Assembly (NCBI RefSeq): GCF_005405145.1
Contig: NZ_BJDM01000002.1
Location: 147,763-211,762, forward strand
Source of the DNA: Paucilactobacillus kaifaensis
GTDB lineage: Bacteria; Bacillota; Bacilli; Lactobacillales; Lactobacillaceae
Length of the DNA stretch: 64,000 nt
Direction: 5' to 3'
Part shown: positions 37,832-46,961 of the stretch, one piece after another
How positions within the stretch are numbered: position 1 is the stretch's first letter
Layout: each line of letters begins with the position of its first letter
Position numbers and translations under genes: made by a program
The notes under the pieces: generated by a model
Seen by the model: only the letters and a program-made list of their open reading frames with translations
What the model was told of the DNA's origin: nothing
The model's database searches: none

Positions 37832-39301
37832 AATAATTGTTTCTTCCATTCTCTCTGGTTCGATTACAGTCTCTTTTTTACTCTCTACTTCAAAAAGTTC
37901 TTGAATTCCTGCCGGTAATTTATCTTGTAACAATTCATTTAGCTGTGTGACTGCTGAAAGCCCCACTTGTTTTACTGACTTACCAGTAATTGCCGCAAAA
38001 ACAGTCTCTGGAAACTTATATGGACTGGCAGTCGCAACAACTACAGTTGGCGTCTTGTCACCTGATTTCTGTTGATACCGATGAGCAACACTTGATGCCA
38101 CTGCCGTATGTGGATCAATTGCGTAACCATCCTCATCAAATACTCGTTTGATTTCTTGACTAATTTCATCCTCATTAGCACTACCCGCCACAAAGTCATC
38201 TAATTGATTCTTCATTGCTGTAGAAATTTCATATTTACCGCTTTGCTGCAGTTGCTCCATCAAACTAATCACTAACTGCTCATCTTCGTCAGCAATCATA
38301 AACAGCAATCGCTCTAAATTACTTGAAACTAAAATATCCATCGATGGTGAATTAGTTAAATAAAATGGACGATTACGGTCATATACTCCCGTTTTGAAGA
38401 AATCGGTGAGTACGTTATTTTGATTGGAGGCGCAGATGAGCTTTTTTATCGGCAAGCCAATTTTCTTAGCATAGTAGCCTGCTAAAATATCCCCAAAATT
38501 TCCGGTTGGTACCGCAAAATTGATAGCTTCTCCGTTACTAATTTCACCGCGGTTAACCAGCTGACCATAAGTATAAAAATAATATGCTATCTGTGGGATC
38601 AATCTGCCAATATTCATTGAATTTGCCGAAGAAAATTGGGCTCCCCGATCATGCAGTTGTTGGTTAAATTCACGGTCATTGAAAATCTGTTTAACCATCG
38701 ATTGAGCTTTATCAAAATTACCCTTTACAGCCACAACTTGTAAGTTATCACCCTGCTGAGACAGCATTTGTTTTAATTGGACCGGACTAACGCCCCCTTC
38801 AGGATAAAAAACAATTACCTGCGTGCCCGTTACATTACGAAAGCCTCGCATAGATGCAGTTCCTGTATCACCTGAAGTAGCTGTTAAAATAACAATTTGT
38901 TGCTTTAACTGTTGAATTTCAACTGCATTAGTCATCAATTGTGGCAACACTTGTAGTGCTAAATCTTTAAATGCTAGCGTGGGGCCATGGAATAACTCCA
39001 TATAGTAATTACCAGCCTTATTATTGGTGACTGAAACAATCTCTGCTCGATCAAATTGCTCACCGTATGCCGCTAAAACACTCCTGTCTAGTTGGTCATC
39101 AGAAAAGTCATCAAAGAACCACTTTAAAACTGTTTTGGCAACCTGCTGATATGATAATCCATTCATTTCTCCCAGCTTAAATTCTGGTTGCGGAAATTTA
39201 ACTGGGACATATAACCCACCATCCGGAGCAAGCCCCTGTAAAACAGCAGCAGCTCCGGTTAACCGTTGTTTTCGATTACCACGTGTACTTCGGTATTCCA
39301 T
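37808..39301 (-). CDS. thrC: Threonine synthase
   Basis: Converts O-phosphohomoserine to threonine with PLP. 497 residues, the long class. N-terminal MEYRSTRGN..., LFHGPTLAFKDLALQVLP with the PLP lysine (about residue 110), SGDTGTASMRGF and NFGDILAGYYAKKIGLPI for phosphate binding. ATG 39301 or 39307 both fit GGAGG; I prefer MEYRSTRG. It diverges from hom-thrB across a 114-bp gap, completing the pathway from aspartate semialdehyde. The last seven residues come from a palindromic element. Confidence 0.95.
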   Translation of the reverse strand: MEYRSTRGNRKQRLTGAAAVLQGLAPDGGLYVPVKFPQPEFKLGEMNGLSYQQVAKTVLKWFFDDFSDDQLDRSVLAAYGEQFDRAEIVSVTNNKAGNYYMELFHGPTLAFKDLALQVLPQLMTNAVEIQQLKQQIVILTATSGDTGTASMRGFRNVTGTQVIVFYPEGGVSPVQLKQMLSQQGDNLQVVAVKGNFDKAQSMVKQIFNDREFNQQLHDRGAQFSSANSMNIGRLIPQIAYYFYTYGQLVNRGEISNGEAINFAVPTGNFGDILAGYYAKKIGLPIKKLICASNQNNVLTDFFKTGVYDRNRPFYLTNSPSMDILVSSNLERLLFMIADEDEQLVISLMEQLQQSGKYEISTAMKNQLDDFVAGSANEDEISQEIKRVFDEDGYAIDPHTAVASSVAHRYQQKSGDKTPTVVVATASPYKFPETVFAAITGKSVKQVGLSAVTQLNELLQDKLPAGIQELFEVESKKETVIEPERMEETIIKSVPNRD

Positions 39302-39415
39302 TATCATTCAGCCTCCAGCATAATTTCGTTTTACCAATTATAAACTATGCGTGATGCATTTGCCTATGCTAAAATACTCTTTAAGTGATATCAAATAAAA
39401 ATTGGGGTAAATAAT

Positions 39416-40699
39416 ATGGAAACAATCAAAATTGGATTAGTTGGATTAGGAACGGTCGGTAGCGGTGTTTTACAAATGGTCACTCAAAATCAGGCCAAAA
39501 TTTCTAATATTACTGGTCGTAAATTAAGTGTCAAAACAATTGTTGTCCATGACGTAGACAAACCACGCCAGGTAAATACAGACAACGTTTTATTGACCGA
39601 TGATTTAAATCAAATTATTAATGATCCCGAAATTAAAATTGTCGTTGAAGTTATGGGAGGTATTCATCCAGCTAAAGAAGTTATCACCGCACTATTAAAT
39701 GCTAAAAAACATGTTGTGACGGCTAATAAAGATTTGATTGCCTCTTTTGGCGATGAATTGGCCAAAATTGCTCATGATAATCATTGTGATTTGGTTTATG
39801 AAGCAAGTGTAGCTGGCGGAATCCCAATTTTACGCACCATCGTTAACAGTTTTGCGGCCGATCAAATCCTTGAAGTTAAAGGAATTGTTAATGGCACAAC
39901 CAACTATATTTTGACACAAATGCAGCAACAAAATTGGAGTTACGAACAAGCCCTTAAAAAAGCGCAAGAACTTGGTTTCGCCGAAAGCGACCCGACAAAC
40001 GATGTTGCCGGCATTGATGCTGCTTATAAAATGATTATTCTAAGTCAATTTTCATTTGGTACGCACCTATCAATCGACGACATGAAAGTTGAAGGAATCC
40101 AAAACATTCAATTAGCTGATGTTGAACAGGTAGATTCCTTTGGCTACACCATTAAATTGTTAGGTATCTCAAAACGCATAAATGATGGCATCTTTGCTGA
40201 GGTTGCTCCCGTCCTCGTCGCCAAGGATCATCCCCTTGCCACTATTAACAACGAAAATAATGCCGTTATGGTAACAGGTAGTGCCGTTGGCGAAACCTTA
40301 TTTTACGGACCCGGTGCAGGTGGATTACCAACTGCTAACAGTGTTTTAAGCGACATTGTTTCAGTAACTAAAAACATTGTTTTAGGTACCACTGGCAATT
40401 CATTTAATAACTACCAACATGAAACCAGTTTGGTTGTCGCTAAGGACATCAATTACCCCTATTACCTATCATTAGACATGCTCGATGTTCCTGGACAAAT
40501 GCTAAAACTGACCCAGTTAATGACTAAAATTGGTGCTAGTTTTAGTCAAATCGTTCAAACTAAAAACGATACAGATTCTGCCCGTGTGGTAATTATTACC
40601 CACGAAATGTCAAAAGTTCAGTTAGCTCAATTAATAAATGAAATAGGCCATATTGAATCAATTAATCTAGTTGCGGCCTACAAAGTACTCACAAACTAA
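39416..40699 (+). CDS. hom: Homoserine dehydrogenase
   Basis: NAD(P)H-dependent reduction of aspartate semialdehyde to homoserine. 427 residues: Rossmann domain with GLVGLGTVGSGV, catalytic domain with VTANKDLIA, EASVAGGIPILR and VNGTTNYILTQM, and a C-terminal ACT domain (about 350-425) that gives feedback control by threonine. GGGGTA precedes ATG 39416. thrB follows 20 bp downstream. Confidence 0.96.
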   Translation: METIKIGLVGLGTVGSGVLQMVTQNQAKISNITGRKLSVKTIVVHDVDKPRQVNTDNVLLTDDLNQIINDPEIKIVVEVMGGIHPAKEVITALLNAKKHVVTANKDLIASFGDELAKIAHDNHCDLVYEASVAGGIPILRTIVNSFAADQILEVKGIVNGTTNYILTQMQQQNWSYEQALKKAQELGFAESDPTNDVAGIDAAYKMIILSQFSFGTHLSIDDMKVEGIQNIQLADVEQVDSFGYTIKLLGISKRINDGIFAEVAPVLVAKDHPLATINNENNAVMVTGSAVGETLFYGPGAGGLPTANSVLSDIVSVTKNIVLGTTGNSFNNYQHETSLVVAKDINYPYYLSLDMLDVPGQMLKLTQLMTKIGASFSQIVQTKNDTDSARVVIITHEMSKVQLAQLINEIGHIESINLVAAYKVLTN

Positions 40700-40719
40700 C
40701 CAGAAGGGAGCAACTTACG

Positions 40720-41586
40720 ATGCAAATTAAAGTTCCCGCCACTAGTGCAAATTTAGGACCTGGCTTTGACTCAATTGGAATTGCCGTTTCTTTATTTTTA
40801 ACTGTGGAAGTTGCCGAGCAAACCAAAACTTGGACAATCAGCCACAATTTGGGGCCTGGAATTCCAGCCAATAAAACTAATCTAATTGTTGCCACAGCCC
40901 TAAAAGTTGCACCAACCATCAAACCTCATCACTTGAAAATGAGAACAGATATTCCTGTCACCCGTGGATTGGGTAGCAGTTCGTCTGCCATTGTTGCAGG
41001 AATTGAGTTAGCAAATCAGTTAGGCGATTTACGGTTAACAAATGACCAGAAGCTTGAATATGCTTGTCACTTTGAAGGCCATCCAGATAATGTTGCTCCA
41101 GCTATTTTGGGAGCCTTGGTTATTGGAACTAACATCAATGATCATTTTGTGGCCGTTAAGGCCCCTTTCCCGGAGTTAGCATTCGTTGCCTACATTCCAA
41201 GCTATGAGCTTAAAACAAGCGATAGTCGAAACGCCTTGCCCGCTCAGTTAGACTTTAAGGCTGCTAAGCATGCAAGCTCGATTGCGAATACCTTTGTTGC
41301 GGCGTTACTAACACAAAACTTTACATTGGCTGGTCAATTGATTGAAGCTGACGAATTTCATGAGCCATTTCGCCAAAGATTGGTGCCTGAACTACTTCCA
41401 ATTCGCAAAATTGCACATGCCTGTGGAGCAATTGGCACCTATCTGAGCGGTGCTGGTCCAACTGTGATGACCATTTTGCCACCAGAAAAAGTGACTCCGT
41501 TTATTACTCAGTTAGCTGTACATGGCTTTAATGATGCTGTAGTGCAACTTAATATTGAGTCAGCTGGAGTCCAGGTAATTCAGTAA
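40720..41586 (+). CDS. thrB: Homoserine kinase
   Basis: Phosphorylates homoserine for ThrC. 288 residues, GHMP kinase: N-terminal VPATSANLGPGFDSIG, ATP loop VTRGLGSSSSAIVAG (about 83-97), C-terminal GTYLSGAGPTVM. AAGGGAG precedes ATG 40720. Second gene of hom-thrB, ended by a strong terminator. Confidence 0.96.
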   Translation: MQIKVPATSANLGPGFDSIGIAVSLFLTVEVAEQTKTWTISHNLGPGIPANKTNLIVATALKVAPTIKPHHLKMRTDIPVTRGLGSSSSAIVAGIELANQLGDLRLTNDQKLEYACHFEGHPDNVAPAILGALVIGTNINDHFVAVKAPFPELAFVAYIPSYELKTSDSRNALPAQLDFKAAKHASSIANTFVAALLTQNFTLAGQLIEADEFHEPFRQRLVPELLPIRKIAHACGAIGTYLSGAGPTVMTILPPEKVTPFITQLAVHGFNDAVVQLNIESAGVQVIQ

Positions 41587-41600
41587 AAACTAATGAGACG

Positions 41601-41639
41601 AAAAAAAGCATGTGGTGCCCACAACCACATGCTTTTTTG
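41601..41639. terminator. Bidirectional terminator between thrB and panE-like gene
   Basis: AAAAAAAGCATGTGGT pairs with ACCACATGCTTTTTT; T-runs on both strands serve the convergent thrB and ketopantoate-reductase-like genes. Confidence 0.9.
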
Positions 41640-41648
41640 TGTCTATTT

Positions 41649-42641
41649 TTATACTTCTTCAGCCACCGGCTGCTCATCTTTAACTTCAAATCGTGCCTTA
41701 AATTGTCGCATCTGTTCTGCTAAGTGAACTTCGTGAACCACAAATTCATGGGTGCGACAAACATAGTCGTGTTCTCGGCCAATCTTTGCAATGTAGCCAT
41801 TGATGTAATCAACTTCGGTTGGTCGATTCTTAGAAAAATCTTGGTACATTGATGGGTAATGATAAGCGTAGGCGTGACTAACAGCTTCAACCGAATCGAT
41901 TTCTTCTTGGCGGGTTTCAACTAATTTAATTCCTGCACGCTCACATGCATCATATGCTTCATTAAACATTTGAGTAGCCATTTCACGAACCCCAGGATAC
42001 TGGATAAACTGACCCATTTGAATTTCAAACATTGTACAAATCGTGTTAACAACTGCATTGAACACAACCTTTGACATCATCGTACCCATAAAGTTTTGAG
42101 TCACAACCGGTCCTAATCCGGCTTGTTTAAAATCAGCTTCAATTGCGTTAGTATAGTCATTAATTTGCTCATCAAAGTTACACATGTGCATTACTTCGGT
42201 TCCCTGTGCTCCCATAAAATCGACATCGCCGGGGCCATTGAAAACAGTCGCAATCATTGCCGTACCACCAATAATTCGTTCCTTAGGAAAATATTGATTG
42301 ATGATATCAAAATGACCCATTCCGTTCATTGCTGAAAAGGCGACTTGATGGTCTTTAAAGAATGGCGCACACCGCTTCATAACATCTTTTAATTGCATTT
42401 GTTTTACAAAGATAATCCAAGCATCTGGATCGCCTTGATATTCTTCTGGATAATATACATTGATTGGTACAATATGCTTATTTTCATGATCACGAGCGAC
42501 ATAAACTCCGCCCTGTTCTCTGATTTTATCAACGTTTGGTTCCCATGTATCAATAAAATCAACGTTACAACCCGCATTTTCTTGAATCATCGTACCAAAT
42601 CGTACACCCATTGCACCTGCACCAATTACACCATATTTCAT
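41649..42641 (-). CDS. 2-dehydropantoate 2-reductase family protein
   Basis: 330-residue NADPH-dependent reductase. N-terminal GAGAMGVRFG Rossmann motif; AMNGMGHFDIINQYF and the conserved Lys in MGTMMSKVVFNAVVNT (about 195-205) match ketopantoate reductases. In lactic acid bacteria such proteins may reduce branched-chain 2-oxo acids (as lactococcal PanE does) rather than make pantoate. No pan genes are near. GAAAGGATGA precedes ATG 42641. A T-box leader lies 430 bp upstream on the same strand, with a 21-codon ORF and two palindromic elements between. Confidence 0.85.
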   Translation of the reverse strand: MKYGVIGAGAMGVRFGTMIQENAGCNVDFIDTWEPNVDKIREQGGVYVARDHENKHIVPINVYYPEEYQGDPDAWIIFVKQMQLKDVMKRCAPFFKDHQVAFSAMNGMGHFDIINQYFPKERIIGGTAMIATVFNGPGDVDFMGAQGTEVMHMCNFDEQINDYTNAIEADFKQAGLGPVVTQNFMGTMMSKVVFNAVVNTICTMFEIQMGQFIQYPGVREMATQMFNEAYDACERAGIKLVETRQEEIDSVEAVSHAYAYHYPSMYQDFSKNRPTEVDYINGYIAKIGREHDYVCRTHEFVVHEVHLAEQMRQFKARFEVKDEQPVAEEV

Positions 42642-42661
42642 TTATATCATCCTTTCAAATT

Positions 42662-42785
42662 AGAGTGTGATCGACCACGGTTAGCAGTTGGAGTGTAACG
42701 GGCAAAGGGAGCTTATGATTTGAACTTTAATCATGAGATCACTTTGCTTGTTACACGGAAACTGTTTTGGCCGAGAACACGTTTC
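42662..42785 (+). repeat. Palindromic element, type II, copy 14 (tandem with next)
   Basis: Starts AGAGTGTGATCGACCACGG and ends TTGGCCGAGAACACGTTTC; arms GCAGTTGGAGTGTAACGGGC and CTTGTTACACGGAAACTG. AGAGTG end is 21 nt upstream of the panE-like start codon. Confidence 0.88.
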
Positions 42786-42790
42786 AAATT

Positions 42791-42917
42791 AGAGTGCGAT
42801 CTGAGGCACTCAGATGTCATAGACTAAGTTAGCAACGGTGATTGAATAATTGGTCTTAAATTATTTGGTCATCGTCGTTGGCTTATCCCTAGCTATCTGC
42901 CTCAGCAAGCACGTTGC
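42791..42917 (+). repeat. Palindromic element, type I, copy 15 (tandem with previous)
   Basis: Starts AGAGTGCGATCTGAGGC and ends GCCTCAGCAAGCACGTTGC; arms CATAGACTAAGTTAGC and GTTGGCTTATCCCTAG. Same orientation as the preceding copy but of the other type, so stacking did not arise by duplication of the neighbour. Confidence 0.87.
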
Positions 42918-42928
42918 AGCAACTTAAA

Positions 42929-42994
42929 TCATTCTGATAGGCTCAATAAATGTGGCCAGTTAACATTGGTTGTTTTAAACTTACTATGTGTCAT
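42929..42994 (-). CDS. 21-residue ORF behind the T-box leader (small gene or remnant)
   Basis: MTHSKFKTTNVNWPHLLSLSE, preceded by AGAGAGGATG 7 nt upstream of ATG 42994, a strong ribosome binding site. It is the first translatable frame after the T-box terminator and ends about 12 nt before a palindromic element. It could be a small peptide gene, or the start of a T-box-controlled gene cut off when the element inserted. I do not recognise the sequence. Confidence 0.45.
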   Translation of the reverse strand: MTHSKFKTTNVNWPHLLSLSE

Positions 42995-43072
42995 ACAAAA
43001 TCATCCTCTCTATGTAGCGCGATATGTGTTGTGAGTAGAAGTATTACTATGTTTAACTTGGAATTTGATGAA

Positions 43073-43350
43073 AAAAGCGTCCTTGCCGTAATTTTAATTA
43101 CGACAAGGACGCTTTTGCGTGTTACCACCTTGAATTTATGACATACTCACATATGCCAACTCGACGGGTACTGTTATTAATACCTCGACATTATATTGGG
43201 TGTCTGCCCCTAATCTCTCGAAAAAGATTAACGTTTTAGACCATCTTTAATCACTAGGAACTTACATCTTCTCATCAACGATGCTTGCTGAAAAGTTCGC
43301 TAACAACTACTCCATCATCTAAGTTGCACGCTGTTCATCAAATTTGTTGA
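43073..43350 (-). ncRNA. T-box leader (tRNA-sensing riboswitch)
   Basis: Read on the minus strand. The T-box sequence AAGGTGGTAACACG (43118-43131) is close to the consensus AGGGTGGNACCGCG, and the UGGU would contact a tRNA ending ACCA. It is followed by the terminator AAAAGCGTCCTTG / CAAGGACGCTTTT (43073-43116), whose 5' arm can instead pair with the T-box as antiterminator. The upstream stem I region is present (AACTTA / TAAGTT base). The specifier codon could not be assigned securely, so the amino acid sensed is unknown. Confidence 0.85.
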
Positions 43351-43354
43351 CGCT

Positions 43355-43384
43355 AGTATACAAACTTATTTACCTGGTTGTCAA
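43355..43384 (-). promoter_or_regulatory. Promoter of the T-box transcript
   Basis: Minus strand: TTGACA (43379-43384), 18-bp spacer, TATACT (43355-43360), a near-consensus vegetative promoter just upstream of the T-box leader. Confidence 0.85.
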
Positions 43385-43445
43385 CACTTTTTCTCATTTA
43401 TTTTTAATTAACATTATTAAAAAGCTTTTTATCAACGTTTGTAAA

Positions 43446-44687
43446 TTAATCTTTTTTTAATTTAGCTAAATCATGAATGAACAAGCCACTCAATAATTTA
43501 GGTTCAAACCAAGTCGACTTAGCCGGCATTAATTGATGAGCATCTGCCACTGCTAATAATTGCTCCATGGTAGTTGGATACATTGCAAATGCCACTGTAT
43601 ACTCCCCATCATCAACCAGCGACTGTAATTTTTCTAGTCCTTCAATACCGCCAACAAAATTAATTCTTTTATCATGAGCTATATCATGTAATCCAAAAAC
43701 ATCTTCTAAAATGTTGTGTTGTAAGGCAGAGACATCTAATCTTGCCACAGGATCGGCTTGATCCGGTTGTTCTAGCGGGTCTAAAGAAAACCATTGATTA
43801 CTCCAATACATGCTGATTTGTCCTCGTCGACCAGGACGTTTAGCTTGGCCCATCACAGCAACATGGTATTTTCGTTCCAAAACTGCCAAGAAATTATCCG
43901 GAATTGGAACATTCACTACACGGTTATAGTCCCAAATCTTTAACTCACTTTGTGGAAACGCAATGGCTAAAAAATAATTAAATTCTGCATTTGGTCCCTC
44001 ATTGGGAAATTCTCGACGCCTTTTTTGAGCTACTTTAACTGTTGAAGCAGCTCGATGGTGTCCGTCAGCAATATAGAATGCAGGCACTTGTGTAGCAAAT
44101 ATTTTTTCCAAGCGATTGAAGCTCTCTGGTAACTGCCAAACTTCATGTTGGACTCCAAAAAAAGCTGTGAATGATGCATCTGGCGTATTTTCATCACAAA
44201 AAGCTGTAATAGCGTCCATAATTTCATTTTGATCACGATAAGTCAGTAAAACGGGACTCGAATTAACATTTGTGACATCAATATGCTTAATCCGATCGGC
44301 TTCTTTGGCAGCTCGCGTCAATTCATGTTTTTTAATTAAATCATTTTCATAGTCTGCTGCACTTGCAGCACCCACAATTCCGATCTGCCGCTTTCCATTC
44401 AGCGTCATTGCGTAGGCATAGTATGAATTACGTTCATCTTTTTTTAACGTACCATCTTCAATCCAGTCAACTAAGGTCTGCCGAGCTTGCTGATAAACTC
44501 GATCATCGTAAGGATCAATTGAAGGATCAAGGTCTACTTCCGCTCGATCAATATGCACAAATGACAGTTTATTTTTAGCTGCATCACGAGCTTGCTGATC
44601 ATCCAACACGTCATATGGTAGTGATGCCACTTGGTTCATTAATTCAAATGGTGGTCGAATGGCCTTAAACGGTTTAAATTTAACCAT
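43446..44687 (-). CDS. DUF1015 family protein of the serine operon
   Basis: 413 residues, biochemical role unproven. N-terminal FKPFKAIRPP and YDVLDDQQARD, then FYIADGHHRAAST (about 214-226), the most conserved motif of the family and likely a binding or catalytic site. Its start overlaps the stop of serA (TAATG), so it is the third gene of serC-serA. DUF1015 genes accompany serine biosynthesis genes in many Firmicutes; a serine-kinase-like activity has been reported for relatives, and could suit this context, but this is inference. Confidence 0.9.
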   Translation of the reverse strand: MVKFKPFKAIRPPFELMNQVASLPYDVLDDQQARDAAKNKLSFVHIDRAEVDLDPSIDPYDDRVYQQARQTLVDWIEDGTLKKDERNSYYAYAMTLNGKRQIGIVGAASAADYENDLIKKHELTRAAKEADRIKHIDVTNVNSSPVLLTYRDQNEIMDAITAFCDENTPDASFTAFFGVQHEVWQLPESFNRLEKIFATQVPAFYIADGHHRAASTVKVAQKRRREFPNEGPNAEFNYFLAIAFPQSELKIWDYNRVVNVPIPDNFLAVLERKYHVAVMGQAKRPGRRGQISMYWSNQWFSLDPLEQPDQADPVARLDVSALQHNILEDVFGLHDIAHDKRINFVGGIEGLEKLQSLVDDGEYTVAFAMYPTTMEQLLAVADAHQLMPAKSTWFEPKLLSGLFIHDLAKLKKD

Positions 44688-45889
44688 TATGCTTCCTCCT
44701 CGTCAGTTGGTTTGGCGATACCACGTACCCGAATAATTTCATTAATTGCGAGACATTTTTTTTCAAATTCCTGATAAAGTTCTTCATTCATTGGTGCATC
44801 TACATCAATCAAAGTGTAGGCAAAATCGTCTTTGGAAGCATTAATCATGTTAGCAATATTAATATTGAAATCTGCTAACACCGTTGTAATGCGGCCTAAC
44901 ATATTTGGCACGTTTTGATGTAAAAAAGTCAGACGATAGGGCGAATTAAATGGCATCCTTACCGCTGGATAATTTACAGAATGCTCAATTTCACCAGTTT
45001 CTAGGTACAACCGTAAAGTATTAGCAACCATTTCTGCGCAATTATCTTCTGCTTCTTGCGTCGTGCCACCTAAATGCGGTGTTACTACTACCTGATCGTG
45101 TTTTAATAACTCATCAGACGCAAAATCAGTCCAGTATTGTGCCAGATGCCCTACGTTTAGTGCTGCTAATACAGGTGCCTCCTCCACAATCCCGTTACGC
45201 GAATAATTCAGTAGGATCGCGTCTTTTTTCATCATCAAAAGTTCGTTGGCTCCAATAAGATTTTTATTTTGTTCATTGTATGGAATATGAATCGTCACAT
45301 AATCACTTTGTGACAAAACTTCTTTCAACGTGGTAGCACGTTTGATGTCGCTAGTTACTTGCCAAGCATGCTCAACTGAAATATACGGATCATAACCAAT
45401 GACATGCATTCCTAATTGCCGAGCAGTATCAGCAACCTTTGATCCAACTGCCCCTAGCCCAATAACTCCAATTGTTTTTCCGGATAGTTCAGTGCCACGA
45501 TAATGATTTTTACCCGCTTCAGCTTGAAGTGTCACATCAGCTTCTTTTCCTGAAGATAAAGATTTTGTCCAAGCGATTGCTGGAATAACTGGTCTAGATG
45601 CTAAGATTAAGATCCCGATTATTAATTCCTTTACTGCATTTGCATTTGCCCCCGGTGCATTGAAAACAACGACACCATTTTCACTCGCCTTTTGTAGTGG
45701 AATATTATTAACCCCTGCCCCAGCACGACCAATTGCTAACAAACTAACTGGCAAAACGTTGCGATGTAAATTTTGGCTTCTAATTAATAGTGCATCAGGT
45801 TCTTGCACTCCATTGATACTGTATTTATTTTTTGGAAAAACGGCTAGTCCAACGTTTGAGATGACGTTGTAAGTTTTGATTGCAAACAT
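44687..45889 (-). CDS. serA: D-3-phosphoglycerate dehydrogenase
   Basis: First step of serine synthesis, NAD-dependent oxidation of 3-phosphoglycerate. 400 residues: IGRAGAGVNNIP substrate loop, GVIGLGAVGSKVADTARQLG Rossmann motif, HIPYNEQNKNLIG, catalytic His in VVVTPHLGGTTQEAEDN, and a C-terminal ACT domain (about 320-395) for serine feedback. ATG 45889 has GGAGGA upstream (inside serC); the longer frame to 45904 would include it. Gap to the serC stop is one base. Confidence 0.95.
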   Translation of the reverse strand: MFAIKTYNVISNVGLAVFPKNKYSINGVQEPDALLIRSQNLHRNVLPVSLLAIGRAGAGVNNIPLQKASENGVVVFNAPGANANAVKELIIGILILASRPVIPAIAWTKSLSSGKEADVTLQAEAGKNHYRGTELSGKTIGVIGLGAVGSKVADTARQLGMHVIGYDPYISVEHAWQVTSDIKRATTLKEVLSQSDYVTIHIPYNEQNKNLIGANELLMMKKDAILLNYSRNGIVEEAPVLAALNVGHLAQYWTDFASDELLKHDQVVVTPHLGGTTQEAEDNCAEMVANTLRLYLETGEIEHSVNYPAVRMPFNSPYRLTFLHQNVPNMLGRITTVLADFNINIANMINASKDDFAYTLIDVDAPMNEELYQEFEKKCLAINEIIRVRGIAKPTDEEEA

Positions 45890-45890
45890 A

Positions 45891-46961
45891 TTAAAGTCCT
45901 CCATGATTTAATTCAAATTGTTGCATAAATTTAATTAAGGCCTGTACACCAGCATTAGGCATCGCATTGTAGAGACTAGCACGCATGCCGCCAACTAGTC
46001 TGTGTCCAGCCAACCCAATTAGTCCTTGCTCGTTAGCCTCAGAACTAAATTGATGGTCCAACTGATCGTTACCAGTGCTAAACACAATGTTCGTTAACGA
46101 TCGTTCAGCAACGTTAACCGAATTATTAAAAATTGTTGAATTATCGATAAAGTCATATAACAAATTGGCTTGTGCCAAATTTTGTTGGTAAATGGCTGGG
46201 ACGCCGCCAAATTCTTTGAGCCATTTAAATACCAAACCAGCAGCATAGATCGAGAAAACTGGTGGCGTATTTAACTCAGAATGCTTCTGATCTTCTAACC
46301 AATAATTCATAACATCAGATATCTTCGGGTGATTTGTCAACCGGTTACGCTTGACGATCACAACTGCCATTCCAGCCGGACCAATGTTTTTTTGCGCTCC
46401 CGCATAGACTAAATCAAATTGATTAATATCATACGGTTCTGCAAGAATATTCGACGACATGTCGGCAACTAATGGCCCGATATTGACTGGAACTTGATGA
46501 TACGCTGTCCCTTCAATTGTGTTATTGGTAGTTAAGTGTATATAATCCAGCGGCATATCATTTAATGGTCTAATCTCAGGAAGTTGGCTTGTCATTTTGG
46601 ATACTTCATCAACCGCTAATCCATTAATTTTGTTGGCTGCATCCATTGCTTTTTGCGCCCAATGACCGGAATTAATATAGGCAACGTGGTGATGATGATC
46701 AGTCATATTTAGCGGTACACTTGTAAACTGCAGGGTTGCTCCGCCATGCAAAAACAACACCGCATAACGATCATCAATTTGCATCAAATCGCGTAAACTA
46801 TCTTCAGCCGCTTGTTGCATCTCGATATATTGCTGAGAGCGATGGCTAATTTCTAAAATGCTCATTTGACTACTGTTAAAAGACTTTAATTCTGTTTGGA
46901 TTTGATCGAGCACCGCTGCTGGCAACACTCCTGGTCCTGCTGAAAAATTATATACCGTCAT
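45891..46961 (-). CDS. serC: Phosphoserine aminotransferase
   Basis: Transaminates 3-phosphohydroxypyruvate to phosphoserine. 356 residues. NFSAGPGVLP start, SHRSQQYIEM, ADMSSNILAEPYDINQFDLVYAGAQKNIGPAGM (PLP lysine in AGAQKNIG, about 195), GGMRASLYNAMP at the end. GGGAGG precedes ATG 46961. First gene of serC-serA-DUF1015; a phosphoserine phosphatase gene is not present here. Confidence 0.95.
   Translation of the reverse strand: MTVYNFSAGPGVLPAAVLDQIQTELKSFNSSQMSILEISHRSQQYIEMQQAAEDSLRDLMQIDDRYAVLFLHGGATLQFTSVPLNMTDHHHHVAYINSGHWAQKAMDAANKINGLAVDEVSKMTSQLPEIRPLNDMPLDYIHLTTNNTIEGTAYHQVPVNIGPLVADMSSNILAEPYDINQFDLVYAGAQKNIGPAGMAVVIVKRNRLTNHPKISDVMNYWLEDQKHSELNTPPVFSIYAAGLVFKWLKEFGGVPAIYQQNLAQANLLYDFIDNSTIFNNSVNVAERSLTNIVFSTGNDQLDHQFSSEANEQGLIGLAGHRLVGGMRASLYNAMPNAGVQALIKFMQQFELNHGGL

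Noticed and set aside
42393..42698. 101-residue plus-strand ORF opposite the panE-like gene
   Set aside because: Antisense to a well-supported conserved gene, no ribosome binding site, runs into a palindromic element.
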